Source of the DNA: Cytophagaceae bacterium ABcell3
Lineage (GTDB): Bacteria > Bacteroidota > Bacteroidia > Cytophagales > Cytophagaceae
Assembly: GCA_030913385.1 (NCBI GenBank)
Contig: CP133159.1
Location: 3,556,584 to 3,620,583 of the forward strand
Length of the DNA stretch: 64,000 nucleotides
Direction of reading: 5' to 3'
A program made the position numbers and the translations under genes. Below, one piece after another: positions 26,673 to 36,144 of the stretch (the first letter of the stretch is position 1; each line of letters begins with the position of its first letter). Under the pieces are notes generated by a model that had not been told where the DNA came from, searched no databases, and saw only the letters and a program-made list of their open reading frames with translations.

Positions 26673-29369
26673 TTAATTATAGTTATACCACTGAACCAGC
26701 AGCTCTGATACATGCTTACCATCTTCTATTTCCTGCACCTGATGGCTTGCAGGAAGCATTTCTTCCACTATAAGCGCTTTAAACTGCCTGGAAAGCACCC
26801 TTTCAAGAAGGCCTGTTAACAATGGATTTCTAAAATCAAAGTAAAAGGGCTTATAGTCATCCAAACGAGGCTTTTTACCTTTCGGAACCCTTTCCTTCAA
26901 AGGTTTTAATCGTATAAATACTTCATCGGGCAGCTCAAGCGAACTTTTCCAGCGGAGTATCTCCATCCAGGTCTCAAATGGATCTGAGACATGAGCCTGA
27001 GGAAGCTCTTCAAAAGGTATGTACCATCGTTTTCTCTGCAGAACAATATCCTCATCATAAACAAGCCGCGGAACAACGGTGATATTGCCGGACTGTCTTG
27101 CGTATTTTTCTTCCAGAAGGTCAATAACCGGCTGAATATACACCAGGGGTGAAAAATTGAAAAAAGAAAGCATGTTGTACAATCCAGACCTTCCCCTGGC
27201 AGACTGAAAGTCTAGATCAAAAACCTCTACCTGCTTTCCTGAAGGCTTATGCCATAGCATGAGATCGTTTCTCCGTGGGTTTGTTTTTACCACAATATCC
27301 TCAACCTCCAAAAATTCATAGTTTTCCCTGTCCTTCACTGCCCCCGGCATAGAAATTTTATAAGGGAGCATAGGAGGATGCATGTTGGCATTGAAAACAG
27401 AGGCATCATTGTTTTCGGAGAGGATTTTCTTCCCTGAAAACTTATTGTTATGATGCAAGACATTGTTGTGGAACTCCTTTGGCAGGCAATGCAAAAATCT
27501 TCCGGCCATTCTCCCAAAACCAGTAAAACCGGCATTCAAAATAGTTTTAAAGCGTCCCGAATCTTCAAAAAACTGTAAAAAAGCTCCATATGAACCAGGC
27601 TCAGGGCTTGATAATGAACAAGTAGTACCTGCAATATTTACCTGGTCATGATCACCGGTTGCGATCTCAGAAAGACGCTCCTTCAGCTCAGACAAACATG
27701 CCTTTCTTGTTTTTCTTATGCTCAAAACTTCTTCACACTCCTCCTTTTCCTCCACTTCCTGCATCACCACCTCTTTTTTATAGCGTCTGTAGCTTTCGTA
27801 AAAATCAGTAAGGGGAATTTCAAGCTCCTTGTCATAGTATTTATTGAAAATGGCTTTCATTTTGGCTTTTTCTTCAAAAGAAGGATCAGTGAAACGTATT
27901 AAAGAAAAAAGCTGGTCAAGCTTTCGGATCAGATCATTGGCATAACAATCAGCCTCTGCCAAATTGACTGTAGCATCCTCATAAAAAACATTTTCCTCTT
28001 TCAGATAAAAAAAAGTATGTGGCTTATGGAAAAAAGAGCCGGCATCATATTCGGGAAGTTTATTTTTAAGATACTTCTCATAGAACAGTTTTCCATTTTC
28101 AAATGAAAGCCGCTCTTCTTCCGGCAAGCCGGCTACAGTATGTACATCAAAACATGCCTTTTTTAGAAGGGCGAATGATTCAGAAAGTATCCTGCTTCTA
28201 CCTCCACTGTTTTCCTTTATAAAGCATCGCCCCATAAAAGACAATTGATCAAGTGCATGGGCCAGACCTGAAACAGCAGGCAGAGAAGAAAATTCAAGGC
28301 GCGACAATATACTCCTTAACTTTAGCTCCCATTCAGGGTCAGTTCCTGACACTCCAAATTCAAAATCCCAGAGACCATATTTACGAAGGTTCAAAAGGTA
28401 CTCTTCCAGTTCAGATACCTCACATTCAATTTTGCTGCTCAGCTGTTTCGTTAGTTCAGAAAAGGTGTACTCTTTTTTTCTTAAAAGCCCTAAAAGCATT
28501 TCAAGAACCTTGTTCATCTCTACTTCCTGAAAAACATCTATATTTTCCATGTTACAGAGAAACCTCATTTTTCCCTCATTTACAGTAAGGCAGCTATTTA
28601 GCTGAACCTTCAAGTGACGGTAAAAAGCTGGGTAAAAGGAAAGCAAATCTCTGATATACTTAAAAATTTGATTGTTAAGCCGGACATGACTTGTAATTCT
28701 GTCCCCACCTTTAACTTTCATCTGCAGGGGTTTCTCTCCATTTTTTCTTTCCTGCATTTTTACAGGAGCAAGTGCTGTGTAAATACTGAAGGGGGAGGTT
28801 TTAGTATGCATCCGTATGTAATAGCGCAGTAAACCCCGTTCTGTCTGGTAGTCCTTTTTCTTCATTCTGTCAGGCTGGCCTAACCGGTAATCTTTCAACT
28901 GCTGAGACAAGGAACTACTGCTAAGCACCAAGCCCTTTTTAAAAAGCTCATCGTCTACAAGTCCTTTAAAGTGCCCACGTATGTCTCCTGAATGCAAACA
29001 GAATTCACTGCAGGCTTTACTTCTGGCCTTTTCATATGCAGCATGCTTTTCTGCAAGATTTTGCACCTTTTCATATAAGTCTGGGTAAAAAGTTCTGATC
29101 TTCAGCAAGTCCTTGCCAAGCTTGTGAAACCTGCTGTTAAAAACATCTCTTTTCAGGTTTATTAAAGCTTTCTGAAGCTCAGGATTAGACGCTTTTTTTA
29201 CCAAAGGGAAAACAGCATCAGAAATTTCCGTTCTCTCAGCGGCTAATATATCTTCCGTTCGCAAAAGGTCATTTACTGTTTTCAGAAATACATCAGGCAA
29301 TTGCAGCCCTACTAAGTTCTCGAGCCTTCCGGTGGCCTGTCTTACAAGAGCATAGGGGAAAATATCCAT
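26673..29369 (-). CDS. Lantibiotic dehydratase, glutamylation part (LanB N-terminal)
   Basis: 898 residues from the ATG at 29369 (MDIFPYALVRQATGRLENLV); the frame is open further upstream, but that would overlap the HlyD gene. Signatures of the LanB glutamyl transfer domain are RGLLRYYIRMHTKTSPFS (about 183-200 of the protein) and, near the C-terminus, NFSPLVYIQPVIDLLEE and DPFETWMEILRWK. The enzyme uses glutamyl-tRNA to activate Ser/Thr of the precursor. It is encoded between the HlyD adaptor and the elimination-domain protein, all closely spaced on the minus strand. Confidence 0.88.
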   Translation of the reverse strand: MDIFPYALVRQATGRLENLVGLQLPDVFLKTVNDLLRTEDILAAERTEISDAVFPLVKKASNPELQKALINLKRDVFNSRFHKLGKDLLKIRTFYPDLYEKVQNLAEKHAAYEKARSKACSEFCLHSGDIRGHFKGLVDDELFKKGLVLSSSSLSQQLKDYRLGQPDRMKKKDYQTERGLLRYYIRMHTKTSPFSIYTALAPVKMQERKNGEKPLQMKVKGGDRITSHVRLNNQIFKYIRDLLSFYPAFYRHLKVQLNSCLTVNEGKMRFLCNMENIDVFQEVEMNKVLEMLLGLLRKKEYTFSELTKQLSSKIECEVSELEEYLLNLRKYGLWDFEFGVSGTDPEWELKLRSILSRLEFSSLPAVSGLAHALDQLSFMGRCFIKENSGGRSRILSESFALLKKACFDVHTVAGLPEEERLSFENGKLFYEKYLKNKLPEYDAGSFFHKPHTFFYLKEENVFYEDATVNLAEADCYANDLIRKLDQLFSLIRFTDPSFEEKAKMKAIFNKYYDKELEIPLTDFYESYRRYKKEVVMQEVEEKEECEEVLSIRKTRKACLSELKERLSEIATGDHDQVNIAGTTCSLSSPEPGSYGAFLQFFEDSGRFKTILNAGFTGFGRMAGRFLHCLPKEFHNNVLHHNNKFSGKKILSENNDASVFNANMHPPMLPYKISMPGAVKDRENYEFLEVEDIVVKTNPRRNDLMLWHKPSGKQVEVFDLDFQSARGRSGLYNMLSFFNFSPLVYIQPVIDLLEEKYARQSGNITVVPRLVYDEDIVLQRKRWYIPFEELPQAHVSDPFETWMEILRWKSSLELPDEVFIRLKPLKERVPKGKKPRLDDYKPFYFDFRNPLLTGLLERVLSRQFKALIVEEMLPASHQVQEIEDGKHVSELLVQWYNYN

Positions 29370-29376
29370 ATTTTTA

Positions 29377-30672
29377 TTACTGATTGTTAAATAATGATCT
29401 AAACCGGGAAAAAAAGCGTTCAATAATCCTTCTATCGTCGGTAATAATTTCAGCCACCCCTGTCATATCCTGCTGAAATTCTATTTCCTTATGATAGCTG
29501 GTGATAAGTCCTTCGGTAAGTTTTACTTTAATAAAGTAGTTGCCATTTCGGGGGACAAGTGATATGGCAGCCACCTCTCCTTTAAGGATTCCGAACTGCT
29601 GGTACGGAAAGCCGTCTAGCTTTATGTTTACCTTCTGCCCGGTTCTGACTTTACCGGAACCCTGTACAGGCATTAAAGCATTTCCAAAAATTTCTGACTG
29701 TGCAGGAACAACCACCATTACCTCTCCCCCTTCGTTTACATATTGGTTATTGCTCCAGAAAGAAAAGAAAGATACCCTGCCGGCCACAGGAGACTTCAGC
29801 ACATAATTCTGCTCCCAGAGGCTTATTTTACCTGACAGATTTTTATATGCCTGTTCTATACTGTTTTTTAAACTGTAGGCTGTTTCTTTGTTTTCCAGCA
29901 TGAGATCGGTAATCTGCGCATTGAGTTCAGCAATCCTGACTTCATTTTCAAGAATGGAAGACTGGATATTTTCAACGTTTCTTGCATTTTTAATAGAGGT
30001 ATATTCGGACTCATTCTTTTCTATTCCTGTAATGGCACCTTTTAGAAAAAGTGAAGAGTCTGTCCTGAACCTGGCCAAGCTAATTTCTAGCTCTCTGGAA
30101 GCAAGTTTGAGTTCCTGCTCCAGCTGTTTCCTCAGCTCCAGATATTTTTGCACCCTCAGGTGCAGGTGCTTTACTTTCTCCTCCCTCAAGTTCATTTGCA
30201 GAAACTGCCGGTACTCCCTGACACTTTTTAAAAGGCTAATATAATCCGGCTGCATTTCGGCTAGGTTAGCATGCTCAGGCAGGGGCACTTCGGGTATAAT
30301 AAGGTCATCAGTGATAAGAAACTTATTGAGCAGCGTTAAATGCTCCTTAACCTCCAGTACCACTTTATGATCAACAGGGTTAACGATTACCCCCATATAG
30401 TCGCCGGTTTCTACAGGTTGATTATCATTTACCAGCAAATGGAGTCTCCCGGCAGTTCTTGAAATAATCTCAGCCGGTGGGTTATAAGTTGTGATTTTCA
30501 CCCGTGCAGGCACAATGTCAGGGTATTTTATCAGGTAACTTAACAGCAATAGTACAGAAACGACTCCCGCTATAAGACTTATACCCCACCGGATCAGCCA
30601 GGAAGGCATAGCCGATAAAATCTCCTGCACCTCTTCGCTCCTTAGCGCTATTTGTTCTTCAGTTTGCTCCAT
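29377..30672 (-). CDS. HlyD-family membrane fusion protein of the peptide exporter
   Basis: 431 residues from the ATG at 30672, 7 bases after the ABC stop; upstream in-frame starts would overlap the ABC gene. There is one N-terminal transmembrane helix (about 26-48, WLIRWGISLIAGVVSVLLLL), a biotinyl-lipoyl-like segment (SRTAGRLHLLVNDNQPV), a long coiled coil (about 130-260), then the second lipoyl half (VLKSPVAGRVSFFSFW) and a beta-barrel. Such adaptors bridge an inner-membrane ABC exporter and a TolC-type channel; both are encoded nearby. Confidence 0.9.
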   Translation of the reverse strand: MEQTEEQIALRSEEVQEILSAMPSWLIRWGISLIAGVVSVLLLLSYLIKYPDIVPARVKITTYNPPAEIISRTAGRLHLLVNDNQPVETGDYMGVIVNPVDHKVVLEVKEHLTLLNKFLITDDLIIPEVPLPEHANLAEMQPDYISLLKSVREYRQFLQMNLREEKVKHLHLRVQKYLELRKQLEQELKLASRELEISLARFRTDSSLFLKGAITGIEKNESEYTSIKNARNVENIQSSILENEVRIAELNAQITDLMLENKETAYSLKNSIEQAYKNLSGKISLWEQNYVLKSPVAGRVSFFSFWSNNQYVNEGGEVMVVVPAQSEIFGNALMPVQGSGKVRTGQKVNIKLDGFPYQQFGILKGEVAAISLVPRNGNYFIKVKLTEGLITSYHKEIEFQQDMTGVAEIITDDRRIIERFFSRFRSLFNNQ

Positions 30673-30679
30673 AGGTTCA

Positions 30680-32869
30680 CTAATTTCCAAGCTCCAACTG
30701 ATTTTTAACGAGGTGGTAATAAGCCCCTTTACCATCGATCAGCTCCTGATGGCTTCCGCATTCAATAAGCTTGCCCTTGTCAAGAGTAATTACCTGATGG
30801 GCATTACGGACAGTACTTAACCTGTGCGCCACCACAATGACAGTCCGCCCTTTAAAAAATTCCTCAAGGTTGTTCATAATAATTTTTTCATTATTGGCAT
30901 CCAGCGCATTCGTAGCTTCATCAAGAAAAATATAGGCAGGATCCTTATATACCGCCCGGGCAATTAGGATTCTTTGTTTTTGGCCCTGGCTCAGCCCGGT
31001 TCCCTCTGCCCCGATCTTGGTATTGTACCCCAAGGGCAATGACTCAACAAAGCCCCTGATATTTGCCACAGTAACTGCATGGAACAACTTTTCCCTGTCC
31101 GGTATCTCGTCACCGGGGGCAATATTAGCAGCAATAGTATCTGAAAAAATAAAACCATCCTGCATAACGACTCCACACTGTGACCGCCAGAACCTGCTAC
31201 TAAAGTTGTTCAGGTCAATATTTCCTGCACGGACAGTACCCGGAGAAAGCTTATAGAATTTCAGGAGCAACTTCAGGAGCGTGGTCTTTCCGCTTCCGCT
31301 GGTCCCTACGATGGCCGTAATTTTTCCTTCAGGAATTTCCAGGTTTATGTCTTTCAATACAGCTTCGGAATGAGGCCCTCCGTAACGGAAAGTTAATCCA
31401 GAAACCGTTAGGCTTTTGTCTGCTGGCAGCCGGGTCACATATTCCAGTCCTTTTGCATCTTCATCCTCCCGGTCATGAACCTCCCCCAGCCTGAGAAGAC
31501 TGAGCTTAGCATCCTGTGCAGAGCGAATGAAATCAATCATCTGGTTTACCGGAGAATTTAACTGCCCTATGATGTACTGAACAGCGAGCATAGCCCCTAG
31601 AGATATTTGTCCGTCTATTACTGCTTTAGCTGTAAGGAAGGTGATCAGTATGTTTTTTATTTCATTGATAAAAACAGAGCCGATTTCCTGATGCTGTTCC
31701 AGTGCCATGCTTTTAATATTAAGCCTAAACAAGCGTGCCTGGATATATTCCCACTCCCATCTTTTCTTCTTTTCACAGTTGTTAAGTTTAATTTCCTGCA
31801 TTCCGGTAATAAACTGGATCAGGTTTGACTGACCGGAAGAAAGCTGACTGAAACGCTTGTTGTCCAATACTCGGCGCTGCTTCAGAAAAATAAATATCCA
31901 CAGCGCATACAAGAGGCTTCCGCCTAAAAAGAGCAAAAAAACAGGCAGGTGATAAAAAGCCAGTACCAGCCCGAACACTAGGATGTTGATGCCCGAAAAA
32001 ACAACATTAAGGGTTGAAGAAGTAAGGAAACTTTCTATTCGCTTATGATCTCCTATCCGCTGTAGCAGGTCTCCGGTCATCTTGCTGTCAAACCAGGAAA
32101 CAGGCAACCTTGTAAGCTTCAGAAGAAAATCGGAAATAATCGTGATGTTGATACGGGCACTGATATGCAAGAGTATCCATCGCCTGAAATATTCAACTGC
32201 CGCTTTACTGAAATATAACATCAGCTGACCTGAAAGTATCAGATATATGAAATTAATGTCCTGATTGACTATACCGGAATCAACCATTACCTGTGTCAAG
32301 AAAGGAAAAATGAGCTGAATTATGCTACCTGTAAAAAGCCCAAGCAGCAGTTGAAAGAGGTACTTTTTATAAGTCAGGAAGTAAGAGAACACATACCGGA
32401 AACCGGTTTTGCTTTTCTGCTCATCCTCTGCATTAAAAAACTCAGGGGTAGGTTCCAGAAGCAGAACTACACCTTCACTGGTGTGCCCTCCAGTCCATGC
32501 ATTTACAAATTCTTTTTCTGAAAACTTTACTAAGCCATAGGCCGGATCTGCAACATATACTTTCCCCTTGGCACATTTATACACTACCACAAAGTGTTCC
32601 TGTTTCCAGTGCGCAATAAGGGGAAAAGGCGCCTCCTCTTTAAGTTTGTCAAATGGTATTCTTGCTGCAAGGGTTTTAAATCCCACAGATTCGGCTGCAT
32701 CACTTATACCCAGCAGCGACACCCCTTCCCTGTTGATGTGGCACTTTTCCCGCAATGCCTGAACCCTAAAATTTCTGCCATGAAATTTTGAGATCATTTT
32801 TAAGCAGGTGGGCCCGCAGTCAACAGCTTCAAGCTGCCTATAGAAAGGAAATTCCTTAAATACCATCAT
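30680..32869 (-). CDS. C39 peptidase-containing ABC transporter (leader cleavage and export)
   Basis: 729 residues. The N-terminal C39 peptidase has Cys18 in DCGPTC, His92 in EHFVVVY and Asp108 in DPAYG, and would cut the precursor after its GG. Six membrane segments follow (about 165-450), then the nucleotide-binding domain with GTSGSGKTT (about 520), signature LSQGQKQR, and YIFLDEAT. It is the first gene of the minus-strand operon. The first ATG directly touches the operator palindrome (32869-32903), leaving almost no leader; two ATG codons are adjacent (32869, 32866). Confidence 0.93.
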   Translation of the reverse strand: MMVFKEFPFYRQLEAVDCGPTCLKMISKFHGRNFRVQALREKCHINREGVSLLGISDAAESVGFKTLAARIPFDKLKEEAPFPLIAHWKQEHFVVVYKCAKGKVYVADPAYGLVKFSEKEFVNAWTGGHTSEGVVLLLEPTPEFFNAEDEQKSKTGFRYVFSYFLTYKKYLFQLLLGLFTGSIIQLIFPFLTQVMVDSGIVNQDINFIYLILSGQLMLYFSKAAVEYFRRWILLHISARINITIISDFLLKLTRLPVSWFDSKMTGDLLQRIGDHKRIESFLTSSTLNVVFSGINILVFGLVLAFYHLPVFLLFLGGSLLYALWIFIFLKQRRVLDNKRFSQLSSGQSNLIQFITGMQEIKLNNCEKKKRWEWEYIQARLFRLNIKSMALEQHQEIGSVFINEIKNILITFLTAKAVIDGQISLGAMLAVQYIIGQLNSPVNQMIDFIRSAQDAKLSLLRLGEVHDREDEDAKGLEYVTRLPADKSLTVSGLTFRYGGPHSEAVLKDINLEIPEGKITAIVGTSGSGKTTLLKLLLKFYKLSPGTVRAGNIDLNNFSSRFWRSQCGVVMQDGFIFSDTIAANIAPGDEIPDREKLFHAVTVANIRGFVESLPLGYNTKIGAEGTGLSQGQKQRILIARAVYKDPAYIFLDEATNALDANNEKIIMNNLEEFFKGRTVIVVAHRLSTVRNAHQVITLDKGKLIECGSHQELIDGKGAYYHLVKNQLELGN

Positions 32870-32919
32870 TTTAATATTTGCAACAATGTTGCAAATATTA
32901 AAACATTAATTTACTTTTG
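32869..32919. promoter_or_regulatory. Divergent control region with perfect Fur/Zur-like palindrome, copy 3
   Basis: A perfect 35-bp palindrome (17-1-17) spans 32869-32903, centred at 32886, with TTGCAACAATGTTGCAA as its core. For the plus-strand genes a promoter reads TTG (32889-32891), 20 bases, TACTTTTG (32912-32919); its -33 element lies inside the palindrome. For the minus-strand operon AATATTTG (complement of 32873-32880 and its mirror) is one base off the -7 consensus. One operator therefore sits between the exporter/biosynthesis operon and the T9SS/TolC operon and could control both. Confidence 0.8.
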
Positions 32920-32951
32920 CCACATGTTCAACAAAAAAATAATTTTTATTG

Positions 32952-35141
32952 ATGAAAAACTTACATCGTTTGCGCGGATGTTATTTATTAATTCTGTGCT
33001 TTCTGGCCATAGGCCTGAATAAAGCAAATGCACAGGATGACTGGAAATGGGTAAAGCCACTTCCCCAAGGGAACTCTTTGTTCAATACACATGCCATTAA
33101 CGAAAACCTTGTTTATGTATGCGGAGCCAACGGGGTAGTGTTAAAAACTTCCGACGCGGGTGATAGCTGGGAGATATTAAATACAGGAGCACCTTCTACT
33201 TTATATTCAATTCATTTTGTTAACCCCGACACAGGCTATGTAGCAGGAACCGGAGGCTATGTACTAAGAACAAAAGACGGTGGTCAAAGCTGGTCATTGA
33301 TCAATGATGGAATTAGTGACTTTACCGGTGTGCACAATGGATTATATTTTATAGATAAGAACACAGGGTTCCTCAGTTCAGGTGTAGGCGGTGAGAAATA
33401 TCTCTTTAAAACAGAAGACGGTGGTGATAACTGGACAGAGCTTCACAAAAGTCCAGGGGTTACGTTCCGTAAATTCTCTTTCATTGACAACAACACTGGT
33501 TATGTTTTTGCACAAGAGCCCGTAGGGCTGACGCCTTCTATTTTTAAAACTACTGATGGTGGCACAACTTGGGACTCTTTATCGACCATAACCGACACAA
33601 GACACGTTTATGATATTCATTTTGTATCTGAGAATACTGGTTTTGCCACAGGTTTTAACGGAGAATTCACCGGAAATATCATGAAAACCACTGACGGTGG
33701 TGTCTCTTGGGAGGAAATAGCTACCAAGCCAGCGTTTGTCCAAAGTCTATATTTTACTGATGCAGATAATGGATATGTGGTCGCTGATGATATATATGTA
33801 ACAGCAGATGGAGGGGACAACTGGGAAGCACTTTCTGTGGAGGGGTCCAGTACATCCGGCGGGGCATTGAGAGGAGCTGAAGGCAATATTTGGCTAGTCG
33901 GCCCTTCAAACTCTGCCATATTTAAAGGTACCGCCTCTAATAATAATTTTGAAAGAATTTCTTCAGGCCATATTCCAGGAGAACTGCTCTCTATTGACGG
34001 CCACCAAGATGAAATGGTTGCAGTAGGCCGAAGAGGACATATCTACCATTCTAATGACCATGGCAAAGAGTGGCAAAGAGTGGCAAAAGACCTAACAGAA
34101 AACCACCTGATGGATGTATCATTTCCTGACCAAGAAATCGCAGTAGCCGTAGGCCGGAATGGAACAATTGTGATCAAAGAGAAAAACAAAGATTGGGAAG
34201 GTATAGATACGGAAATCGATTTTAACCTGAACGCAGTGTGTATTAAAGATGGCCATCATGGTTTTATTGCTGCTGACAGTGGACGCATTTTATATACACA
34301 TGACAATTTCAAAAACTGGAACTTAAAGTTAATAGATCAAGAAAAAAGAAATTTCCATAGCATTCATTTCCTCAATGGGCATCATGGATTTGCCGCTGGC
34401 GAAATGGGAGTACTTATGGCTACTAAAGATGGGCAAGATTGGGATATTTTGGATGCAGGCGTCATCAATGACTTGTTTAGCATGTATTTCATGGACGATG
34501 ACAATGGTATCATTACAGGTTCCAATGGTATGATCCTTCGAACTGAAGATGGTGGAGAGACTTGGGGAACGGTAACGTCCGGCACAGAACAAGACCTTCG
34601 TTCGGTATATTTTGCAGATGAAAGCCACGGATGGATTTCAGGCATTGGTGGTACACTTCTAAAAACTACCGATGGCGGTAGAACTTGGGAAGATGACGAA
34701 AAATTAACCTCCAACGCCATAACAGCTCTATACTTTAAAGACAAATCCCAAGGGTGGGCAGTAGGTGCAGGAAGCGGAGCAAACCCATATAGAACAATGC
34801 CACCGGCGGGCTTTGGTTCTATTTTACAATATAAAACCACTTCTCAGGATAATGGTACTTTGTCAGTACTACAGGAGGCTGAAGAGCAAAAAATTAATGT
34901 ATATCCAATACCGGCTGAAGAATATTTGACATTTTCTTTTGAAGGGCAACCTGGTCAACAAGTGACAATTGAGATATTTGAAGCTTCAGGCAAAAAAGTT
35001 GAGGTGGCATACCAAGGGGAAACAAAAAACAACCAAAACTTGGTCACTTGGAATTTAAACGGAAAGCTTAAGCCAGGCATATATCTTTATAATATCAGAA
35101 CAGGCCAAGACACTCAAACGGGTAGGTTTATAGTAAAGTAA
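32952..35141 (+). CDS. T9SS-secreted YCF48-like beta-propeller protein
   Basis: 729 residues from the ATG at 32952 (a TTG just before it is less likely). The signal peptide ends in ANAQ (about 28). The body is a string of ~45-residue repeats, each with a TxDGGxxW turn (KDGGQSW, EDGGDNW, TDGGTTW, TDGGVSW, EDGGETW, TDGGRTW), the YCF48/BNR-like propeller fold. The last ~75 residues (NVYPIPAEEYLTFSF to the end, with LKPGIYLYNI) are a type A sorting domain for the type IX secretion system. It is the first gene of the plus operon under the shared operator; the link with the lanthipeptide is unknown. Confidence 0.85.
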   Translation: MKNLHRLRGCYLLILCFLAIGLNKANAQDDWKWVKPLPQGNSLFNTHAINENLVYVCGANGVVLKTSDAGDSWEILNTGAPSTLYSIHFVNPDTGYVAGTGGYVLRTKDGGQSWSLINDGISDFTGVHNGLYFIDKNTGFLSSGVGGEKYLFKTEDGGDNWTELHKSPGVTFRKFSFIDNNTGYVFAQEPVGLTPSIFKTTDGGTTWDSLSTITDTRHVYDIHFVSENTGFATGFNGEFTGNIMKTTDGGVSWEEIATKPAFVQSLYFTDADNGYVVADDIYVTADGGDNWEALSVEGSSTSGGALRGAEGNIWLVGPSNSAIFKGTASNNNFERISSGHIPGELLSIDGHQDEMVAVGRRGHIYHSNDHGKEWQRVAKDLTENHLMDVSFPDQEIAVAVGRNGTIVIKEKNKDWEGIDTEIDFNLNAVCIKDGHHGFIAADSGRILYTHDNFKNWNLKLIDQEKRNFHSIHFLNGHHGFAAGEMGVLMATKDGQDWDILDAGVINDLFSMYFMDDDNGIITGSNGMILRTEDGGETWGTVTSGTEQDLRSVYFADESHGWISGIGGTLLKTTDGGRTWEDDEKLTSNAITALYFKDKSQGWAVGAGSGANPYRTMPPAGFGSILQYKTTSQDNGTLSVLQEAEEQKINVYPIPAEEYLTFSFEGQPGQQVTIEIFEASGKKVEVAYQGETKNNQNLVTWNLNGKLKPGIYLYNIRTGQDTQTGRFIVK

Positions 35142-35154
35142 GTTCTCAATACAT

Positions 35155-35179
35155 AGCTGCCGGTTTATTGCCGGCAGCT
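35155..35179 (+). terminator. Strong intergenic hairpin between the two T9SS genes
   Basis: AGCTGCCGG (35155-35163) pairs exactly with CCGGCAGCT (35171-35179) around a 7-base loop. The following sequence (TATTATTTAT) is only moderately T-rich, so it may weaken rather than end transcription, or protect the mRNA end of the first gene. Confidence 0.55.
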
Positions 35180-35193
35180 TATTATTTATCTAT

Positions 35194-36120
35194 ATGAAAA
35201 GAATACTACTGATACTCTCCATTATTTCCTGTCTGTGCAGCACTACCTTAGCACAAACAATAGACACATTAAGCAATCACAACTCAGATGCAACATTATA
35301 TGCTCCACAATACCTTGAAGCAAACCGCTGGGGGTACTATTTTGGACATAACAGTCGTTACAGACAACAGTTTGCCGAGAAGTACTACATCAACGGAAAA
35401 GCAAACGTTACAGGTATAGTATCAAGACATGCCGGGGTATATACTAACGCTAAAAACATAGCCGAATATAGTGTTTTTGATGTTGCTGACTCTCGACTTC
35501 CTGGAAGGAAACTGACCGGAAGGCAGGTTTTTTACGAAAACATTGACCTTAGCGGCACACCTATGATCACCAATTTCAATAGTGCTGTTTCTGTTGCAGA
35601 TTCTTTTTTTGTATCTTTTAATTTATACGACTACGCCCACGGAGGGTATGAAGGTGATACATTGGCTATACTTTGTTCTGAAGATGGCAGTAGGGCACCA
35701 GATGATCATTGGGGACGAAATGCTATCCAGTTTCATAATCATGCCATTACGGACTGGCGTGATATTTATACCCAAAACGCCACCCCGGTTTTAGTACATT
35801 TGGCTATCTATCCCATTGTGGAGTTTGACGTAACTTCTGCCAACGCTTACGTCGAAGACAGAGGGTTCAAGCTTTACGCCGGTTATCCCAACCCTATGAC
35901 CGACAATACCTTTAACCTGAGCTTATCTGTACCGGAACCAGACCAGGTAAAAGTTTATTTTTACAATACAGAAGGCCAAATAGTTTACAGAACAGAACTA
36001 CAGGGACTGCCAGAAGTCCAAAATTACCCAGTGCTATTGGATGAATTAACAGCAGGTGTCTATGTCTGCTTGGTTGAATATAAAACCACAGTACTTTCTC
36101 AAAGAATTGTAAAACAGTAA
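35194..36120 (+). CDS. T9SS-secreted protein of unknown function
   Basis: 308 residues. The signal peptide is cleaved after TLAQ (about 21). The middle has no recognised domain; it contains histidine-rich stretches such as YYFGHNSRY and DDHWGRNAIQFHNHAITDW. The C-terminal ~80 residues (FKLYAGYPNPMTDNTF to IVKQ, with LTAGVYVCLV) are a type A T9SS sorting domain, so the protein should reach the cell surface or medium. It lies in line with the YCF48-like gene and the TolC gene under operator copy 3. Confidence 0.75.
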   Translation: MKRILLILSIISCLCSTTLAQTIDTLSNHNSDATLYAPQYLEANRWGYYFGHNSRYRQQFAEKYYINGKANVTGIVSRHAGVYTNAKNIAEYSVFDVADSRLPGRKLTGRQVFYENIDLSGTPMITNFNSAVSVADSFFVSFNLYDYAHGGYEGDTLAILCSEDGSRAPDDHWGRNAIQFHNHAITDWRDIYTQNATPVLVHLAIYPIVEFDVTSANAYVEDRGFKLYAGYPNPMTDNTFNLSLSVPEPDQVKVYFYNTEGQIVYRTELQGLPEVQNYPVLLDELTAGVYVCLVEYKTTVLSQRIVKQ

Positions 36121-36144
36121 ACCGGATACAAACTCTGAACCGGA

